A model generated the notes under the pieces. The model was not told the DNA's origin, searched no databases, and saw nothing but the letters and a program-made list of their open reading frames with translations. From contig OX419345.1 in NCBI GenBank assembly GCA_948470475.1, positions 4,040,033 to 4,104,032 on the forward strand: DNA of 64,000 nt, in the 5' to 3' direction. The position numbers and the translations under genes were made by a program. This DNA comes from Galaxea fascicularis. Taxonomy: Eukaryota > Cnidaria > Anthozoa > Scleractinia > Euphylliidae. Positions 1-13,800 of this stretch are shown here, piece by piece (position 1 is the first letter of the stretch; each line of letters begins with the position of its first letter).

Positions 1-161
1 AAAAACAATAAAAAAAATTACTGTCAGTGATACTGAGGAAAACTAAACAAATTTCAGTCATCTCTGTTAATATAATAATATTAACCTACAATGTAGTTAA
101 TATTTAAAATTATTTAATTAATATTAATAAGTTTTTAATTATCTTGAATTTTTTAATTCAG

Positions 162-1962
162 AGCTGCTGTGCTTAGGATTATAAACATGCTGAAAGTAGG
201 TATATCAAAATCAAAGGGAAAAGTCGTCACAACTGAATGCCTAGCAGAAGTAGTACAAAACCTACAGAAAAAGGTGGAACAGCTAAGCAGTGAGAGCTGT
301 TCCTGTTATGATACTCAATCCACAATGGCTGGAATGAAAGTCTACTCCTTGATTCAGAGCATACTGGACCAAAATGTAAAACAAACGGGCCTTCAAGATT
401 ACAAAACGTGGGAACTAAGTTGCGCACTAATGACGCCAGAAACAGGTCATGGAAAATCTAAACTGCGGTCATTACTGAGTCAGTTCAGGTAAAGTTTTTA
501 CCTTAATGCTCATTAGACATCTCTTAATAATCAAAGGGTTGATGAACAAATAAGTTTTCCATGATTGTATTTTTTACTAGAACCCCTGATTGTGAAACTG
601 TAGTGGAAGACATTACCCCAGCTGAAGAAAAACGACGACTGCAATCTAAGCCTGAACTGGTGAGATAGCAGTATACAAGCATCATTTAAATAATAAATTA
701 TTGTCATCAACCTTGTAATCATCATTATGATCACAATCATCGTTACCAGGTGCCACCTCCATAACCATCATTTAATAGGTGAATGAATGAATGAGCAAGC
801 AAACGAACAAACAAATGAATGAATGAATGAATGGATTTTACACATATCACATAAAAATTATGATTAACTGTTCAGGTTGCAATATTATTACCAGGAATTT
901 TGACACAAATATTTTAAAATTCTCTGTCTGGATCAAATGGTTTTTCTTGATCTGTGAACAGGGAACTAAGTGGGGCAACAATTAAGCCATCTGGTTTCCA
1001 TCCATTTTAATATATTTCCTTTTCACTCCTGGTAGGGGAATGAGCCCAATATTGAATAGGGGTGGGGGGAGAGGAAAGTTGGGCTACACATACTGAAGAT
1101 GGATTTCAAGAGGCCTGCTTTCCAATTCACAACTAGTTCTGTCTGTGATTGTAGCCGGGATGTAGATAAAATTTTAAAGAGATGGGAATTATCACTGTTC
1201 TTTGGCGGGTTTACAAAAATCCATTATTACAGATTGTTAAGACCATAAAAGGCTTTTCAGCCGGGAAATCAAGTTGACAGCCGCATACAGTATTTTCCCC
1301 AGTTCCCGGCTGTTATTTACATAATTTTTATATTGATATTTTTAAAATCATAATTGATTATAACTACAATATTATTTATCTTTGGCTAATTTACTGTTAA
1401 TAACTAATTTTTAAATTTACATGTAAATCTACAAATTATCCTTGTAATACTTTTTATTCTTATTACATGTAGTATATTTTATAATCTTACTATTATATTT
1501 ACCCTATTACAGAAACCATTTGACAGCTACAGGAAACTATATGGTGACATGAGCTGGGCCAAACCCACTGTCAGTATCAAGATAGGGCCAAGCCCACTTG
1601 CAAACAGAGACCAAGTGATATCGACAGAAGCTGATTTTGATGTCATATCATGCTATGAGAGTGAGGTCAATGAAAAACATGTTGATGGGACACCAAAATG
1701 TCGCAGTAAGAAAAGAACCCTAAAACAATCTGTGCATGATAAGGAGAACATACCTGCAGGGGAAATGGCTATGGTGTTGGGTGCAGATCATAAGAAAGAG
1801 GCTTCAAAACCACCAGCCAAACGTATGCTACTTGAAAGAGATGTCACAACACTTACTACGAAAAGGAACTCAAAAACAAAGGCTGCAGGAAAAGCACGAT
1901 CAAACAGAAAACAGTTAGCTTTACTACAAGGACAAAGGCAGCTTACTAGCTTTTTTAAGTGA
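162..1962 (+). CDS. C-terminal part of an unidentified PCNA-interacting nuclear protein
   Basis: Three exons are visible: 162-488, 581-659 and 1513-1962 (TGA stop at 1960-1962). Each is flanked by AG/GT, and they join in frame to about 284 residues; the 5' part lies left of the window. The protein is hydrophilic and basic. It has a KEN-type degron (DKENIP), basic clusters that could serve as nuclear localisation signals (SKKRTLK, KPPAKR), and ends in GQRQLTSFFK. That end fits the PIP-box consensus Q-x-x-[L/I/M]-x-x-F-F exactly, at the extreme C terminus, where many replication and repair proteins bind PCNA. A KEN box plus a PIP box suggests a cell-cycle-regulated replication or repair factor. 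I do not recognise the family; PARPBP/PARI-like proteins also end in a PIP box, but this is only a suggestion. The gene converges on the MDC1-like gene. Confidence 0.8.
779..834. repeat. GAAT-type microsatellite
   Basis: Imperfect tetranucleotide run of GAAT/GAAC/AAAC units within an intron of the PIP-box gene. Confidence 0.8.
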
Positions 1963-4863
1963 TGATAAATTCCCCTTTTCCCTTTAATGCATCCTTTGTA
2001 AGTTTAAGCTTAACTTAAACTGTTATCAAGAACCTATGACAAATAACTACTTTAACTCAGACTAAATTGCTTTTATTATTAAATTTTATTAGTGACTATT
2101 TTTTGGTTACCGAGAGTAACAAACAGCACACTTCGACAACTAGAGTGTTTTCATAATGCCAGCAATGGTAAGAAATCACATTAATTGAACTGTTTTATAT
2201 TCCATTATATAAAATCTATAAAATAATTTAATTTGACTCGAAATCAGTACCGGTAATTCAAAGCAAATTTTGAGATTTTTGTGAGCGCCATTATTTTCTT
2301 TCTCCATTAACACTAAAAAATATGTTGTCCACTTTCAATTAGTTACTAGTTTTGATAACACTGTCAATACATGTATTTATTTTTAAATGAATATTCACTT
2401 TTCACTAACAGGACATGTAAAAGTTAATAATAAAATTCCATATGGTTGACACCTTATTAAAGCCATTTCATCAGTTTTGAAATGAGCTCACAGCATAAGC
2501 AATGGTAAAAACGTTATGACATCCATCACTTATGCCCTTTGCTTTTTCCAGCCACTAGTGCTGGAAAAGCCAAGGCAGCTGTATGGTATTAGGTACCCTT
2601 ACTGTACACTGTATACCTGACCTTTTTGGGCTTATCCAGGCATTTTACTACTAGCTCCATTGAGTGTCTAACTGAAATGAGGAGTAGACAAACACTGATT
2701 GAACTCAGTGGCATATAACTGAAGAAAATATTTTAAATTTTAGTCTTGACAGGTCTAGGTGTCTACAGTAGGAAGATTCTGGAGTGTAACCAGCCAGAAA
2801 CTAGAGAGTTCATTTATCAAGAGTTCTATGTTACCAAATACTAATATATTGAATGGGGTTGGGAGGGGGTGGGGTGGGGGAGAGACATGAAGGGTCATCA
2901 TTAAATTATTACCTCACTCTGCCAATTTTAACAGTCAACTTTTTATTTGGGATTCTCCTATTCACTTACTGCTTTTAAGGACTTTAAAATTAAAATAAAT
3001 ATCACATGCATCAAGGAGGCCTTGCTTCAGTAAATCACTGTTTTCAATTTCGCTGGATCAAAGATAACAACATTCTCATAACTGAACTTTGCCAACAAAT
3101 TGAAATAGGGTACACACATATGCAGTCAGTATGTTTTTTTGCTTTAAATACCAGTGACTTAATTTTAATGACACAATGCAAGCATTCACCTAGCTATTAA
3201 AAACCTTGATGAACACAGCAGAAATGTTAAAAACATAAAACCAATAGCTTACAACCTCTGATCAATATACATTGTACATTATATATTCTACTTTTATGGG
3301 TTTCATGTATGTTTTTCCTATCAATCTGTTTGCTTCATCTGACAAAAAAAAATTAACTGTCAGCAAACAGTTCCCAGATTGTTGGAACCACACAGAATGA
3401 GTGTTACTTGTAAACTCTGCTTTGATTACAAGTTTCATTACACAATGTCTCTAGGAAGTGGAATTCCGACCTGATAATAAGAAATAGGCCAGTAGAATGG
3501 TTTGCACTGATGGCAATGATCCCTGTCACCGGAATTTTTGCTGTTTTTGGTTCAGTTCTGCCAAAATTACTGCCTTTCACCTGTTATCATGCAAAAAAAT
3601 AATGCTCCTACAGAATTAGCACAGATGAATTCCAATGAAATTTTAGCAGGGAGAGCTAACCATAATTTTTTGATTTGGTGATTTTTCAATGCATAACTTG
3701 AAATTTTGAAAAAATTGGGAACCTTTTTCCAATTTCAATCCATCTCCATCCTTGTCATCTTTGATGAAATACAAGAGTTTATAGTGCCAATGCAGTACTA
3801 CAGTCTTTGGTAGCAAAACTAGGCCATTATTTTAAGGTTTCCACTGATGCATTGGCAGTTTTAAGTGTGACAATACCCCTTTAAAACACAACGGATCAGA
3901 CAGTGTATGGAACATTATCCTTGGATACAATGGCATATGCATGTTGTCTGCATCATAGTCCATGTTCAGTCTCTTCATTAGTGACAATTGAAGGTTTATA
4001 AGGACCAAATAATTACAGCTGGTTTTTGTCCAACCTTTGTCCATGGCCACTTGTAGAGTCTGATGGCTACAGCACCCTTTCAGTTGATGGCCCATTCATC
4101 TCTTTCTTCGTTTGGAACCAGCTGCTGATGGTTCACGCCTTTTTTTGCTCTGTCCACTTAAGGTGGATGTTTCTTGTGACATACCTGATGTTTCCTCAGC
4201 AAATAATTTGTATCTGAACTGGAGTAAAGGGCTACCAAGTGTTTATGGAAACCATTTTTGCTGAAGATTCAGAATTTGAAATCCGATATTGACACCCCTT
4301 GAAAAGATTTCAGGAGCTTGTTTAATCATAATCAGGGCTTTCATTAGAAGCCGGCAACTGGCAATATCCGCCACCTACAGTACTTTGTCTAGATTTTCAC
4401 TTGAACGATTAAAAAGTGTTCATCAGGTTGCCACCTCCTTTGGTTGTTTCAGATAGCTATTCCAAAAAATATTCAAACCCCTGTTTAATTCTGAAAACAG
4501 TGATACATCTTTACCTTGTTTGGTTTCCTTCAGATTCATTTATCACAAGTTTTGTTTTTGTTGTTAGAAAGATCTTGCTTTTTGCACACTGGATTACTAA
4601 AGTGATTTTGACTCATTTTCTGTTAATCATATCACAATATAGCACTAACATTCAACACCCAGGTAATAATCAGGTCACTTACTGCAGTCAATCAGTTTTA
4701 CAGCAACAATAAGTCAGACTGTTTTGACAAAATGGATCAAACCTGCTTGGAACGATAGGGACACCAGAAATGCCATTGAAAGGCATTGAAACTGTCAGAC
4801 TGCTCTGAAATTAAAAATTCTTCAATGACTTTGTGACTGTTCCATCTGAAAACAGCAAAAACT
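1963..4863. other. Convergent intergenic spacer
   Basis: Lies between the 3' ends of the PIP-box gene (+) and the MDC1-like gene (-). It is AT-rich with only short, isolated reading frames. I see no exon with convincing coding content and splice sites, and no RNA gene. The 3' UTRs of both genes must lie here. Confidence 0.6.
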
Positions 4864-7800
4864 TCAAGCAAAAGGATACTCCTCTAAGTCTAGCTGTTGT
4901 CTAAGTATTCCTGTGAGAAGCACTTCAGCACTCACCACAGGAATACCAGCATCTAAAGACTTTTTACAGACACTTCTGTCCTCCTCGCAGGAGATCACAA
5001 ATACTCTCTCCTCTTTCCCTCTTGGCATACTTGACAAGAACTGAATAACACATCAAATCAACACCAAGCTGATTAGTATCCACTATTGCCATAATATTTA
5101 TGTGCAATAAACTGTTGGTCATCAGAGATCTTTAGCTGTGGGTTTTTTCTCTCAACCACAAACTACAAACTGAAGTTTGAGATTAGCCGCTTGCTATCAG
5201 AAATAAGGATGTTTCTAAGAATTAAGCAATATGTTTGTGCTAGTTCCTCAAAAAATATGTGTTGCTGGCACCATTCACTCTCACAATGTCGCATGAAACT
5301 GTTAAACATGTCACCGTGGAATGACAAAAAATCATTATTAAGGGAACTTAGGTGCGCAAGAACCAATCTTTCAGCTTTAAACGTAAGCTCGTTACGATTA
5401 AGCTGCCTAAAAATTCGGCCGTATCGCATTTTCTGCTAGAAGGGGTGCTTGCTGCAAAAACAGGAACCACAAACATCAAACATGACAGCAAGGCCAAAGT
5501 CACATGATTTTTTTAGGGTTGTGGTTTACAGTAATCTCTGAAAAACTGGTAGCTAGAGGTCTCTATTAAGTGAATTATATTAAGAACAATTCTTGCATGT
5601 TTAAGGACATACCTCTCCTTTTGCACTTTGAATTATATCTAAGAAAAACCAGATATAAGTTCTGTCCTTCAATATGAATAAACATCATTTATGAAACTTC
5701 ATGTAGCCATTTGCTTGAATGTGCCCACTTAAAATGTCTATTATTACTGACAGTATTACTGGTATTTAAGTACAAGTATCTCTAACATCTGTAAGTATGG
5801 AGCAATGTGAGAACCATGAAGTCTCTACTATTAACAGAATTCCATCATAAAAGGGGTATCTTTAGTGAGGGAAGCTGACTTGTTCATCATTATTTAATTA
5901 GATTTTTAGCAAAATGATAAGTAACCATACATTTTGTACTACAGTAACTGCAAAAAAATGCTTTCGTTTCATAAAAGAACAAAAAGTCAGGTGCTACAGA
6001 ATAAGGTCAACTTGGATTTTCAGAAAACCATCAACAGCTCATATACATTTCAGGAGATGGAGATGGATTTTGCATCCTAAGGGCCGATTTACACGATACG
6101 ATTTGTCGCGCGCGTCTTGGCGTATGCGACATAACGTAGAACAAAGTTGTGCCGTGTGAATGCTCCTACAACTTCTCTACCACAGACGCACGCGACCTAA
6201 AATTTGTCGTAGGATTTTGAATCATGTTTTAAAACCATACGACAGTCGTAGGTATAGGTAAATTGAATGACAAGAGTCGTATACGATTTTTTGCATGGCG
6301 CGAGCAGCGCGCGCTACAGAAGTTGCATGCGACAGTCGTAAGCAAAAATCGTACCGTGTAAATCGGCCTTAAGAAACCAGGGTTAAAAATGATCTTGAAA
6401 AGTGGCAAGCAATAAAATCAATTGAAATACATAGTTTGACAGTCCAACCCCTATTAAGCAGCCAGCTATTTTAAAAACAGGCACCCAGCTATAGCTATTA
6501 GGTGGCCAGTAACTCAAAGTCCAGATGAGGGTTTTTCTATTGTTTTGGTTTTACCTCTATTAAGTGGCCACTGTCCATTTCCTCAAAGGTGGTAATGCTT
6601 AATAGGTGTTGAACTGTAATGTTTCCTTCAAATTTCTCATCAAGTGCTCTTGGTAAAAGGAATCTTTGTGAGACTGTACCTTTCATTTGTGAAGGTTCAG
6701 GCTTCACTTTTTTAGTCACATGCACTTTGTACCCTGCCAGAAGCCCTTGTCTTAGAGCAATTTCGTGAGATCTAAAAGAAAATGTTGTTAAATACCTATA
6801 GTAAATAAAACATTTACAGTAACTCACACATCTACGTTTATTTCTAATTCTTTCTAATTAAATGATATTTATAAATTAAAAAAAATAATCATTTCATTGA
6901 TAACTTTTCGATAACCTTGTACTCCCCACCCACCCCCAAAAAAACATCATGAAAAGTACAAACTACACTGTAGAAGAAAATAGGTTTCCTTTCATAGCAG
7001 CCCAAAAGCATGCATTCAGATCAAATGTAGCTGTTGCAGTTCAAATTTATATTTGGTTAAAAAATTTTCAAACCAGTTTAATTTTGTTTTCCTTTGTCTC
7101 AGATTATGGTAATGACTCTGAGACAAAGGGAAATCAAAGTTAAACTGGTTTGACAATTTTTAAACCAAAGATAAATTTGAACCACAACATAGCCAATACC
7201 ACATTCATTTCCAAGTGCAATATAGAGTAGCATATGAGTGGCAGTATTTGATATACACACAAAATTCAAGCTGTCGCTGTTTAGTCATATTCCATTAGCA
7301 ATTAGGTTTATTTCTATATTTTACATAAATTCCTCCTTTCTTGTCTGCTGTACATTTATATATTTTTACACAGGCTGATCCGCCTAGATTAGCTAGTGCT
7401 TCCTGCCGATCAGTCATAATATACTGTAAAATGTTCGTACAAGTATTTAATAAAAAAAAAGTTGAAGTTGAAGTTGAGTAAAATATTCCAGGAGTGGGCT
7501 TTTTTACAAACTGTTTCTTGACAGACATTTCTCGACAGACCTTCGACTTCTATGATTCATAAATAAAGGGATTTTATGGCACACAGTGGACCAAATTATT
7601 TAACCACCAAGCGACAGAAAATAGGGATTTTTAATCAAGCAACAAAGCCCAAGATGCATGCTTGTCAAAGGACAAGTTATATTGAGGGTTGAACCATCTC
7701 ACCTCTGGAGGTCAAATTTGTATTGCTTTTCAGTATCCTTATCTTTAACCAAGAATGGTGAGCTATCTATTGGAAACAAGACAGAATTCATGAAGAATAA

Positions 7801-10800
7801 GAATGGTTTATATACCTCTTACCAAACAAGTTCGAGGTCCATCATGTGTGGGCCATAAATCAACAGGGGAAACAAGGATCCATATTTAAACCTTATAATA
7901 AAGTACATGTATAGATTGTGAAAATGAGGTCAGTAAGATATTAATATTTTATATGTCTCTGAGGTTAATCAGGCACACAGGAAACTTTTAAAGACCAGGC
8001 TGTACTAACAGTAGAATACCACCCGCAAAATTGATCAATCACAGTGTGCATACTAACCGAGAGATAATTATAACAATACAGCTTTTATTAGCCATTTTCA
8101 CAATCAAATGGTGCATTCCAATATTACAAATTAATGAACCCTCAAAGAATAAAATAATAGAACCAGCCGTTCAAACTAGCAAAATCTTTTTACAGTGTGA
8201 CCAGCTGGAGTCTAGTCATCCCGTTCAGAGAAATCAAATTACAGTCCCTAAAGTCACTTTTGTTTGGCTATGGAATTCTCACCAACAAATCTTTTGGCTC
8301 TTTTACAGGCATCCAACCAGGATGGCTGGACAATTATTTGTCCTCCTGCAAGGCCACATAGGAACTTGACCGTTCGTCGCACCTAGAAGATACAGTCATG
8401 TCAAACTAAGCGAGTAAGGGAAGGTTTTGAATTTATTCCATGGATGATAAATAGTTAAAAGTTAATTAAGCAAATCAATATTGTATATGTACGGGAAAGT
8501 CAAAACTCGATGCTCAAGGCAACTCTTTGGGAAAGAAGGTCAAGGGACGGGACTGAGGTCAGTTGTTGTTTATGAAATGCTTGGTTTAAAAATATCTGTT
8601 AGATCAAAGCAAAAAGGTGGCCAAGATTATCAGTGGTAACACAAACTAGCGTAGCATTGACAGGAATGTAAAGAATGCAGGTCAAGAAGATTGATATCAG
8701 TTCCTTTTAGCCCCAACCATTCTGGTATCTTGAAATAATTATTTAGTTTTCCAATAATTTAGTGTTTGATTTTATCAGTCTTTACGAGAGTACCCATTGA
8801 TCACCTCTCAAGGAATAAACTACAAAGCACTGCCCAAATTCTTCTAACCTTGTCTGTAACCAAATGTGTACAGCTGTGAACATCATCTACAAGTTTACCT
8901 CCAAGACTTGTCACCACCTGAGACAAATAGTTAATTTTTTATTAGTTTTAACCATGGAAGTATCAGGTTAAGGAACCCTAGTGAAATTAATAATTGAATA
9001 ATAAATTATTTAAAATTATTTATTTATTTATTATTTGTTCAACGTAGTCACCTTTTCTCCCTGTTTGTCCACTAGCCCAGTAAATATAACCTTGGGAATA
9101 CTTGACTCAGTGAGTTTCCCCTGCTGCAAAGATGGACTTTGACTCACAAAAGGCTCCTTTCCTTTCCTGCTTTTCTTTGCTGGGGTTTCTTCAACCTCCT
9201 AAAATGAATAAAATAATACAATGGTAGTGATTTTGACACTTTTTAGAAAAACACAATTTCCCCAAAAACAAGTTAAAAATGCCCTTTAATTTGTAAATTG
9301 ATACTATGATGTACAAGTTAGTGATATGATAATATATATATTGCCAGTTAGCTTAAGATAAACAATCCCTGAAAGTTACACTCAGTTCAGAATTATTGTC
9401 TTCAAGATCTTTAAAATATTCCAAAGAGTAAAATAATGCAAAATTTGAAAATTTTATTAAAGTGAAACATGAGAAAGGAAAATGTTGTGATGCAATTTGC
9501 AAAAGTGTGAGACATAAATTAGTAGAAAAGGTAAAAAGTAATTGAAATAATGATGGAAAGTGAAATGTGACCAGTGGAAATAAAAAAAGTGGAAGGCAAA
9601 ATATATTTAATAAGAAAGGAAAAAGTCAACAAAGTGAAATCTAATTTTGGAATGTGAAATGAGAAATGATTTTAGTAAGTGTACCAAATCAGAACTGGGT
9701 CCTTGTTCACTACTCTCTCTTGAGTCCTTCTCTTTGCCATGCCCTTTTCTGGTCAGGGAACCTTCTCTGGAACCTGGATTGGACAACATCTCAGAGGTAT
9801 CTTTTGGCGACTGAAAAAAAAAAGCGAAATAAGGATCCCACTAATACTAAACTATCCAAAGATACTTAAGAATTAAATAACTTTTCCATTTTGTGATATA
9901 AACAATCTTGATCTTGGAAAGAAATGATAGGAAAAATGGCTAAATTAAAAAAAAAATTGTTTTTCCAGTTTTATCTCTGACTCAGTTTTTCAGTACATGC
10001 CTCTAATTCCATGGTTGAGGGTAATTCTGCTCTCTTTTTGCGTCCCTGTCTTGAAGCAGCAACAGCAGGTGATTGTGGTGAATATTTGTCCCTCCTTCCA
10101 ACTGCTGTCTCTGCACCCTAACATTTACGAAACAAAAAGGCCTGTGGGCGCAGTTATCATCATCATCATCCTCATCAAATTCATCATCATCATTGTCACT
10201 GTCATCATCACTTTAACAAATCGCATGCGTGTCCACAACATTTTGACCACTGTGATGATGAATTGTTGTCGACAAGAGTACAGACAATGCTAAACCACAT
10301 GCGCTTTGTTTTTATACCACAATATCAATGTCAAAGCTGAAAAGGCATTGCATAACAAGTTTATACGAGCAGCGGTGTCTAGCCTCTTATCGACAACAGC
10401 AAATTAGCCAGTCAGATTGCAAGATTAGTAGTAAGCATTATTGTGATAAAAAATGTTATGACCAGCATCATCAACAATAATTATTCACTGCAGTGGATAC
10501 TGGTGGTGAGGTAAATATACACCACTGTTCACAGACACTGACCAGAGGTGAATAACAGTGAGCTCAAAAATTATGATTTTGAACTCAATTATTCCTGTCA
10601 ACAATTATCATTAATTCATGCAAATTGCTCAGGGGTGAATACCGGTAGTACTTGCTATCCTAAGTTTGAGTAGCCAATCAGAGCATGTGAAAAATGCTAT
10701 CCACTGTTTTAGTATATACTAATTATCAGGATAATTATTCTTATTGCTATTAATTAACAATTATTGGATGAGGTTGAGCATGATAGTGATAATTATCAAG

Positions 10801-13800
10801 GCCAGAGTTTGTGTTATCTGCCGAAGCCGAAGGCTGAGGCGGATAACACAAACTGAGGCCTTGATAATTATCGCTATCATGCGAAAACCGGATTCAATAA
10901 TTGTTTTATTATGCATATTCCTGAGCTGCACTGGTGACTCCGCCATAACAAAACTGATCAAACTGCTGGTTAGTGTATTAGTTGACGTCACTTCTGCATG
11001 CATAAAACTATTGTCTGTAGGTATGACGTCAATTCTACATATATAAAAACTATGGTCTGTAGGTATGACGTAAGAGAAACAGAGCTAGCAAGAATTAGCT
11101 GTGTGCTTATAGCCAATCAAAATCGAGCTGGTGACACCAATGTATAATAATACACTGTATTGTATATGTTGTTGTTGTTATCAAGTTTAACATTAAACAC
11201 AAGGAAGAAGTGCAGATACCAAAGAAAGTGATAATAATCTGAGTGCTTCATTTTAAGTTAACATGTATTTTTGTCATACCTCTGACTCATTATTCACAGG
11301 TTGTGTCTTCTTCCCTCTTCCCTTCCCTCTACTTTTACCCCGTGCTGGTGTTGTTGTGTCAATCTTTGTTTCCACTTCATCAGGAATTACAGACTCGACT
11401 GGCACTGGGGCATCTTCTGCCTAAACCAGGAAATTTAAAATAAAAGGAGAAAGGTATGCAAACAACAAAAAGGGGAAGAATCATTCTCCATTGGACAGCA
11501 TAGTGTCAGCAAAGTTTCCATATCTATCAACATTTTAAACAGCTATAGATCAATAATAAGATTATTACATTCTTTTTTATAATTACGGGGTGAGAGCAGA
11601 CCTGACTTACGCAGCTGTTTAGATTGGTTTTGTTTTCTTAGCAAGAAGTCACCAAACTCCAGAACAAAAACATGGTGCTAGGTTATTAATTTGAAAAAAA
11701 TTGTAAGTGGTACCTCATACATGACTGTATACCAGAAATGCATGAATTCAAAGCAATACAAAGGAAAACAAGAAAGAAGCCTTAATACTTTTAAGGTGAG
11801 ATTATCATTTTCCCAGCTGAAGTGTGTTAATAGACCTTTTTACTGATATGGCGGCCATCTTGAATTCTATTGTTTTGACTGAGAAATTATGGGCTGCCGA
11901 GGGGGCAATCGCTGGAAAATTGATCATATACAGAGCTTTCAGGATAAATTTTTACTGCTTGTCTCTCATATTCCAAAACAAATATTACAAGCATTACATC
12001 TTTCTGTCACGGTATTTGGCAGTGGTTCCTATGGTTAGCGAAAAATTATTGTTAAAAGTTATCACGCCACAGTATTCTTTATAATTATTTCTCATCTGCC
12101 CCCTGGGTATCCCATAATTTCCTCGGAATTCAAGATCGCCGCCGTATAGGTAAAAAGGTCTATTTGATAAACAACTTTTTTCATAATATTGGCCCATATG
12201 CTAAATCACTGACATACCATTGCTTCATTCACCGATGACTGCTTTTTCTTGCCTTTTCCTCTTCCTCTGCCTCTTCCTCTTGAGGGTGTGGCTTCCACAA
12301 GGGTTTCTGATTGAGAATCCTTGGGTTCCTCTTTTTCTTTATCAGTTTCCACTACCTAAAACAAAATTATTCATTAAAATAAACATTCCACAGACATAAC
12401 CTCACAGCGATCTTTACACACCTACCCTGCCTGACAGCATCATTGAGGCGTGCAGCCAGGATTTTTTTAAGAGGTACAGAGAGTTTTCTTAATCCCTCAA
12501 CTTGGTAGTTCCCAGGCTTTGCAAATTAAAAACAAGGGAACAAAAAAATATGAACAGCAGTCTAAATTTGGAACTGTAATGGAAGTTCTGGGATTTGGAG
12601 CTAGCTTTTTGCAGAGCTCAAAAGTCATTCCCTTAACCTAGCATTATTCACTGATCCAGCTCCCCATTGGCCTGTCAAACACTTTAATTAATACAGATTT
12701 TGCTACCAAATCTCCAATGAAGAAGATAATCTTATCTTTCAACTTAGATCATTATGAAGAGTCGTGTATTGTAAAATTGAAGGTGTATGTGGAACAAGGA
12801 CCTAAGTGACTTTTGATATAATGGCAAATTCTCCTTGTGATTCACAAGTGAATACAAGGTACTTCGGAATGATATGGCAATTTATCAGAAGTTACTTCAC
12901 CCTTTTTTTCCGTGCACCCCTTCTATTATTGCAGTTTTAGAGTAATCACTACATTAGCAAATTTGACGTTTTCACTTTTATTTAAAAAGCATTATCTGAT
13001 TATTGGAACCTAGCATTAACCTCCATTACTTGAGCCACTTCCTTTACTGTGACACTCTTTCGTCCCCTCCCCCTCCCTCCTCTGCGTGCACCAGGAGTCT
13101 CAGCAACCAAGGCTGTTGATTTTTGAGAGCCAGTAGCTTCTGAGGCAGCTCCTTCTCCTGTAGGCTTCGATAAAATATATAATGATATAATAATCACTTT
13201 ATCAAGTAGATGCTCTACTAATTGAGACTAAATCAAATCCACTCTAAATCAAATTAAATCAAATCAGGAAAATCAAATGTTGGTTTTTGTGGAGAGAGGA
13301 AAACTGGAGTCCCTGGAGAAAAACCTCTCAGAGTGGAGTAGAGTATTATTGAACAAACTCAGCTCACGCCGAGTCTGGGATTCAAACCTTGGACATACTG
13401 CTGGAAGGTGTCAACCCTACTGCTCCCCCCCAATAACAGTGAGGAGAAACTCAAATTTTGCCCTGACAGTGTTTTTCAATAAACCAAGCTAACATGTACC
13501 TTGCTAGGAGGTGTTTCCGACACTGAGACAGACTCAGCTTGTGCCATTTTCCCCTTTCTTCCCCTTCTTGATTTGGGAGCAGGTGTCTCCTCCACTACTT
13601 CCACACTTAACTGTTTGCCTGCCTCAGGAGCTGCAGTTAATGATTTTGCTGCTGGTCTCCCCCTTTTACGCCCTATCATTGAATGTAGGAGGTTATGATA
13701 AACAGCAAAATAAGTAAGCAAAGAAAGTGGCTTCATTATGTGCACTTGGCTTTAGTTTCCAAATAGCAAACAGCTAAGTACACTTCTTTCCACACTAGTA

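Larger units (their letters stand above)
4864..9198 (-). other. MDC1: Tandem BRCT exons 22-28 of the MDC1-like gene
   Basis: Residues about 1242-1431. BRCT1 begins PKVIFTGLVD and continues SLGGKLVDDV, THLVTDKVRRTVKFLCGL and the conserved PSWLDACKRAKRF. BRCT2 contains GYKVHVTKKVKPEPSQMKD, FLSSMPRGKEERVFVISC and VLLTGILRQQLDLEEYPFA, matching the ends of vertebrate MDC1. Thr1247, Arg1282 and Lys1285 occupy the places of human Thr1898, Arg1933 and Lys1936, which bind the phosphorylated H2AX tail. Exon 27 (5613-5638) is a 26-nt micro-exon encoding IIQSAKGE, equivalent to human EIISCCGG. Exon 28 is under 60 codons but needed for the BRCT2 C-terminal half. Confidence 0.93.

Noticed and set aside
5163..5429. 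88-codon minus-strand frame between MDC1-like exons 28 and 27
   Set aside because: No suitable splice context or phase to join the gene, which is complete without it. A short alternative exon or old element cannot be excluded, but nothing supports it.
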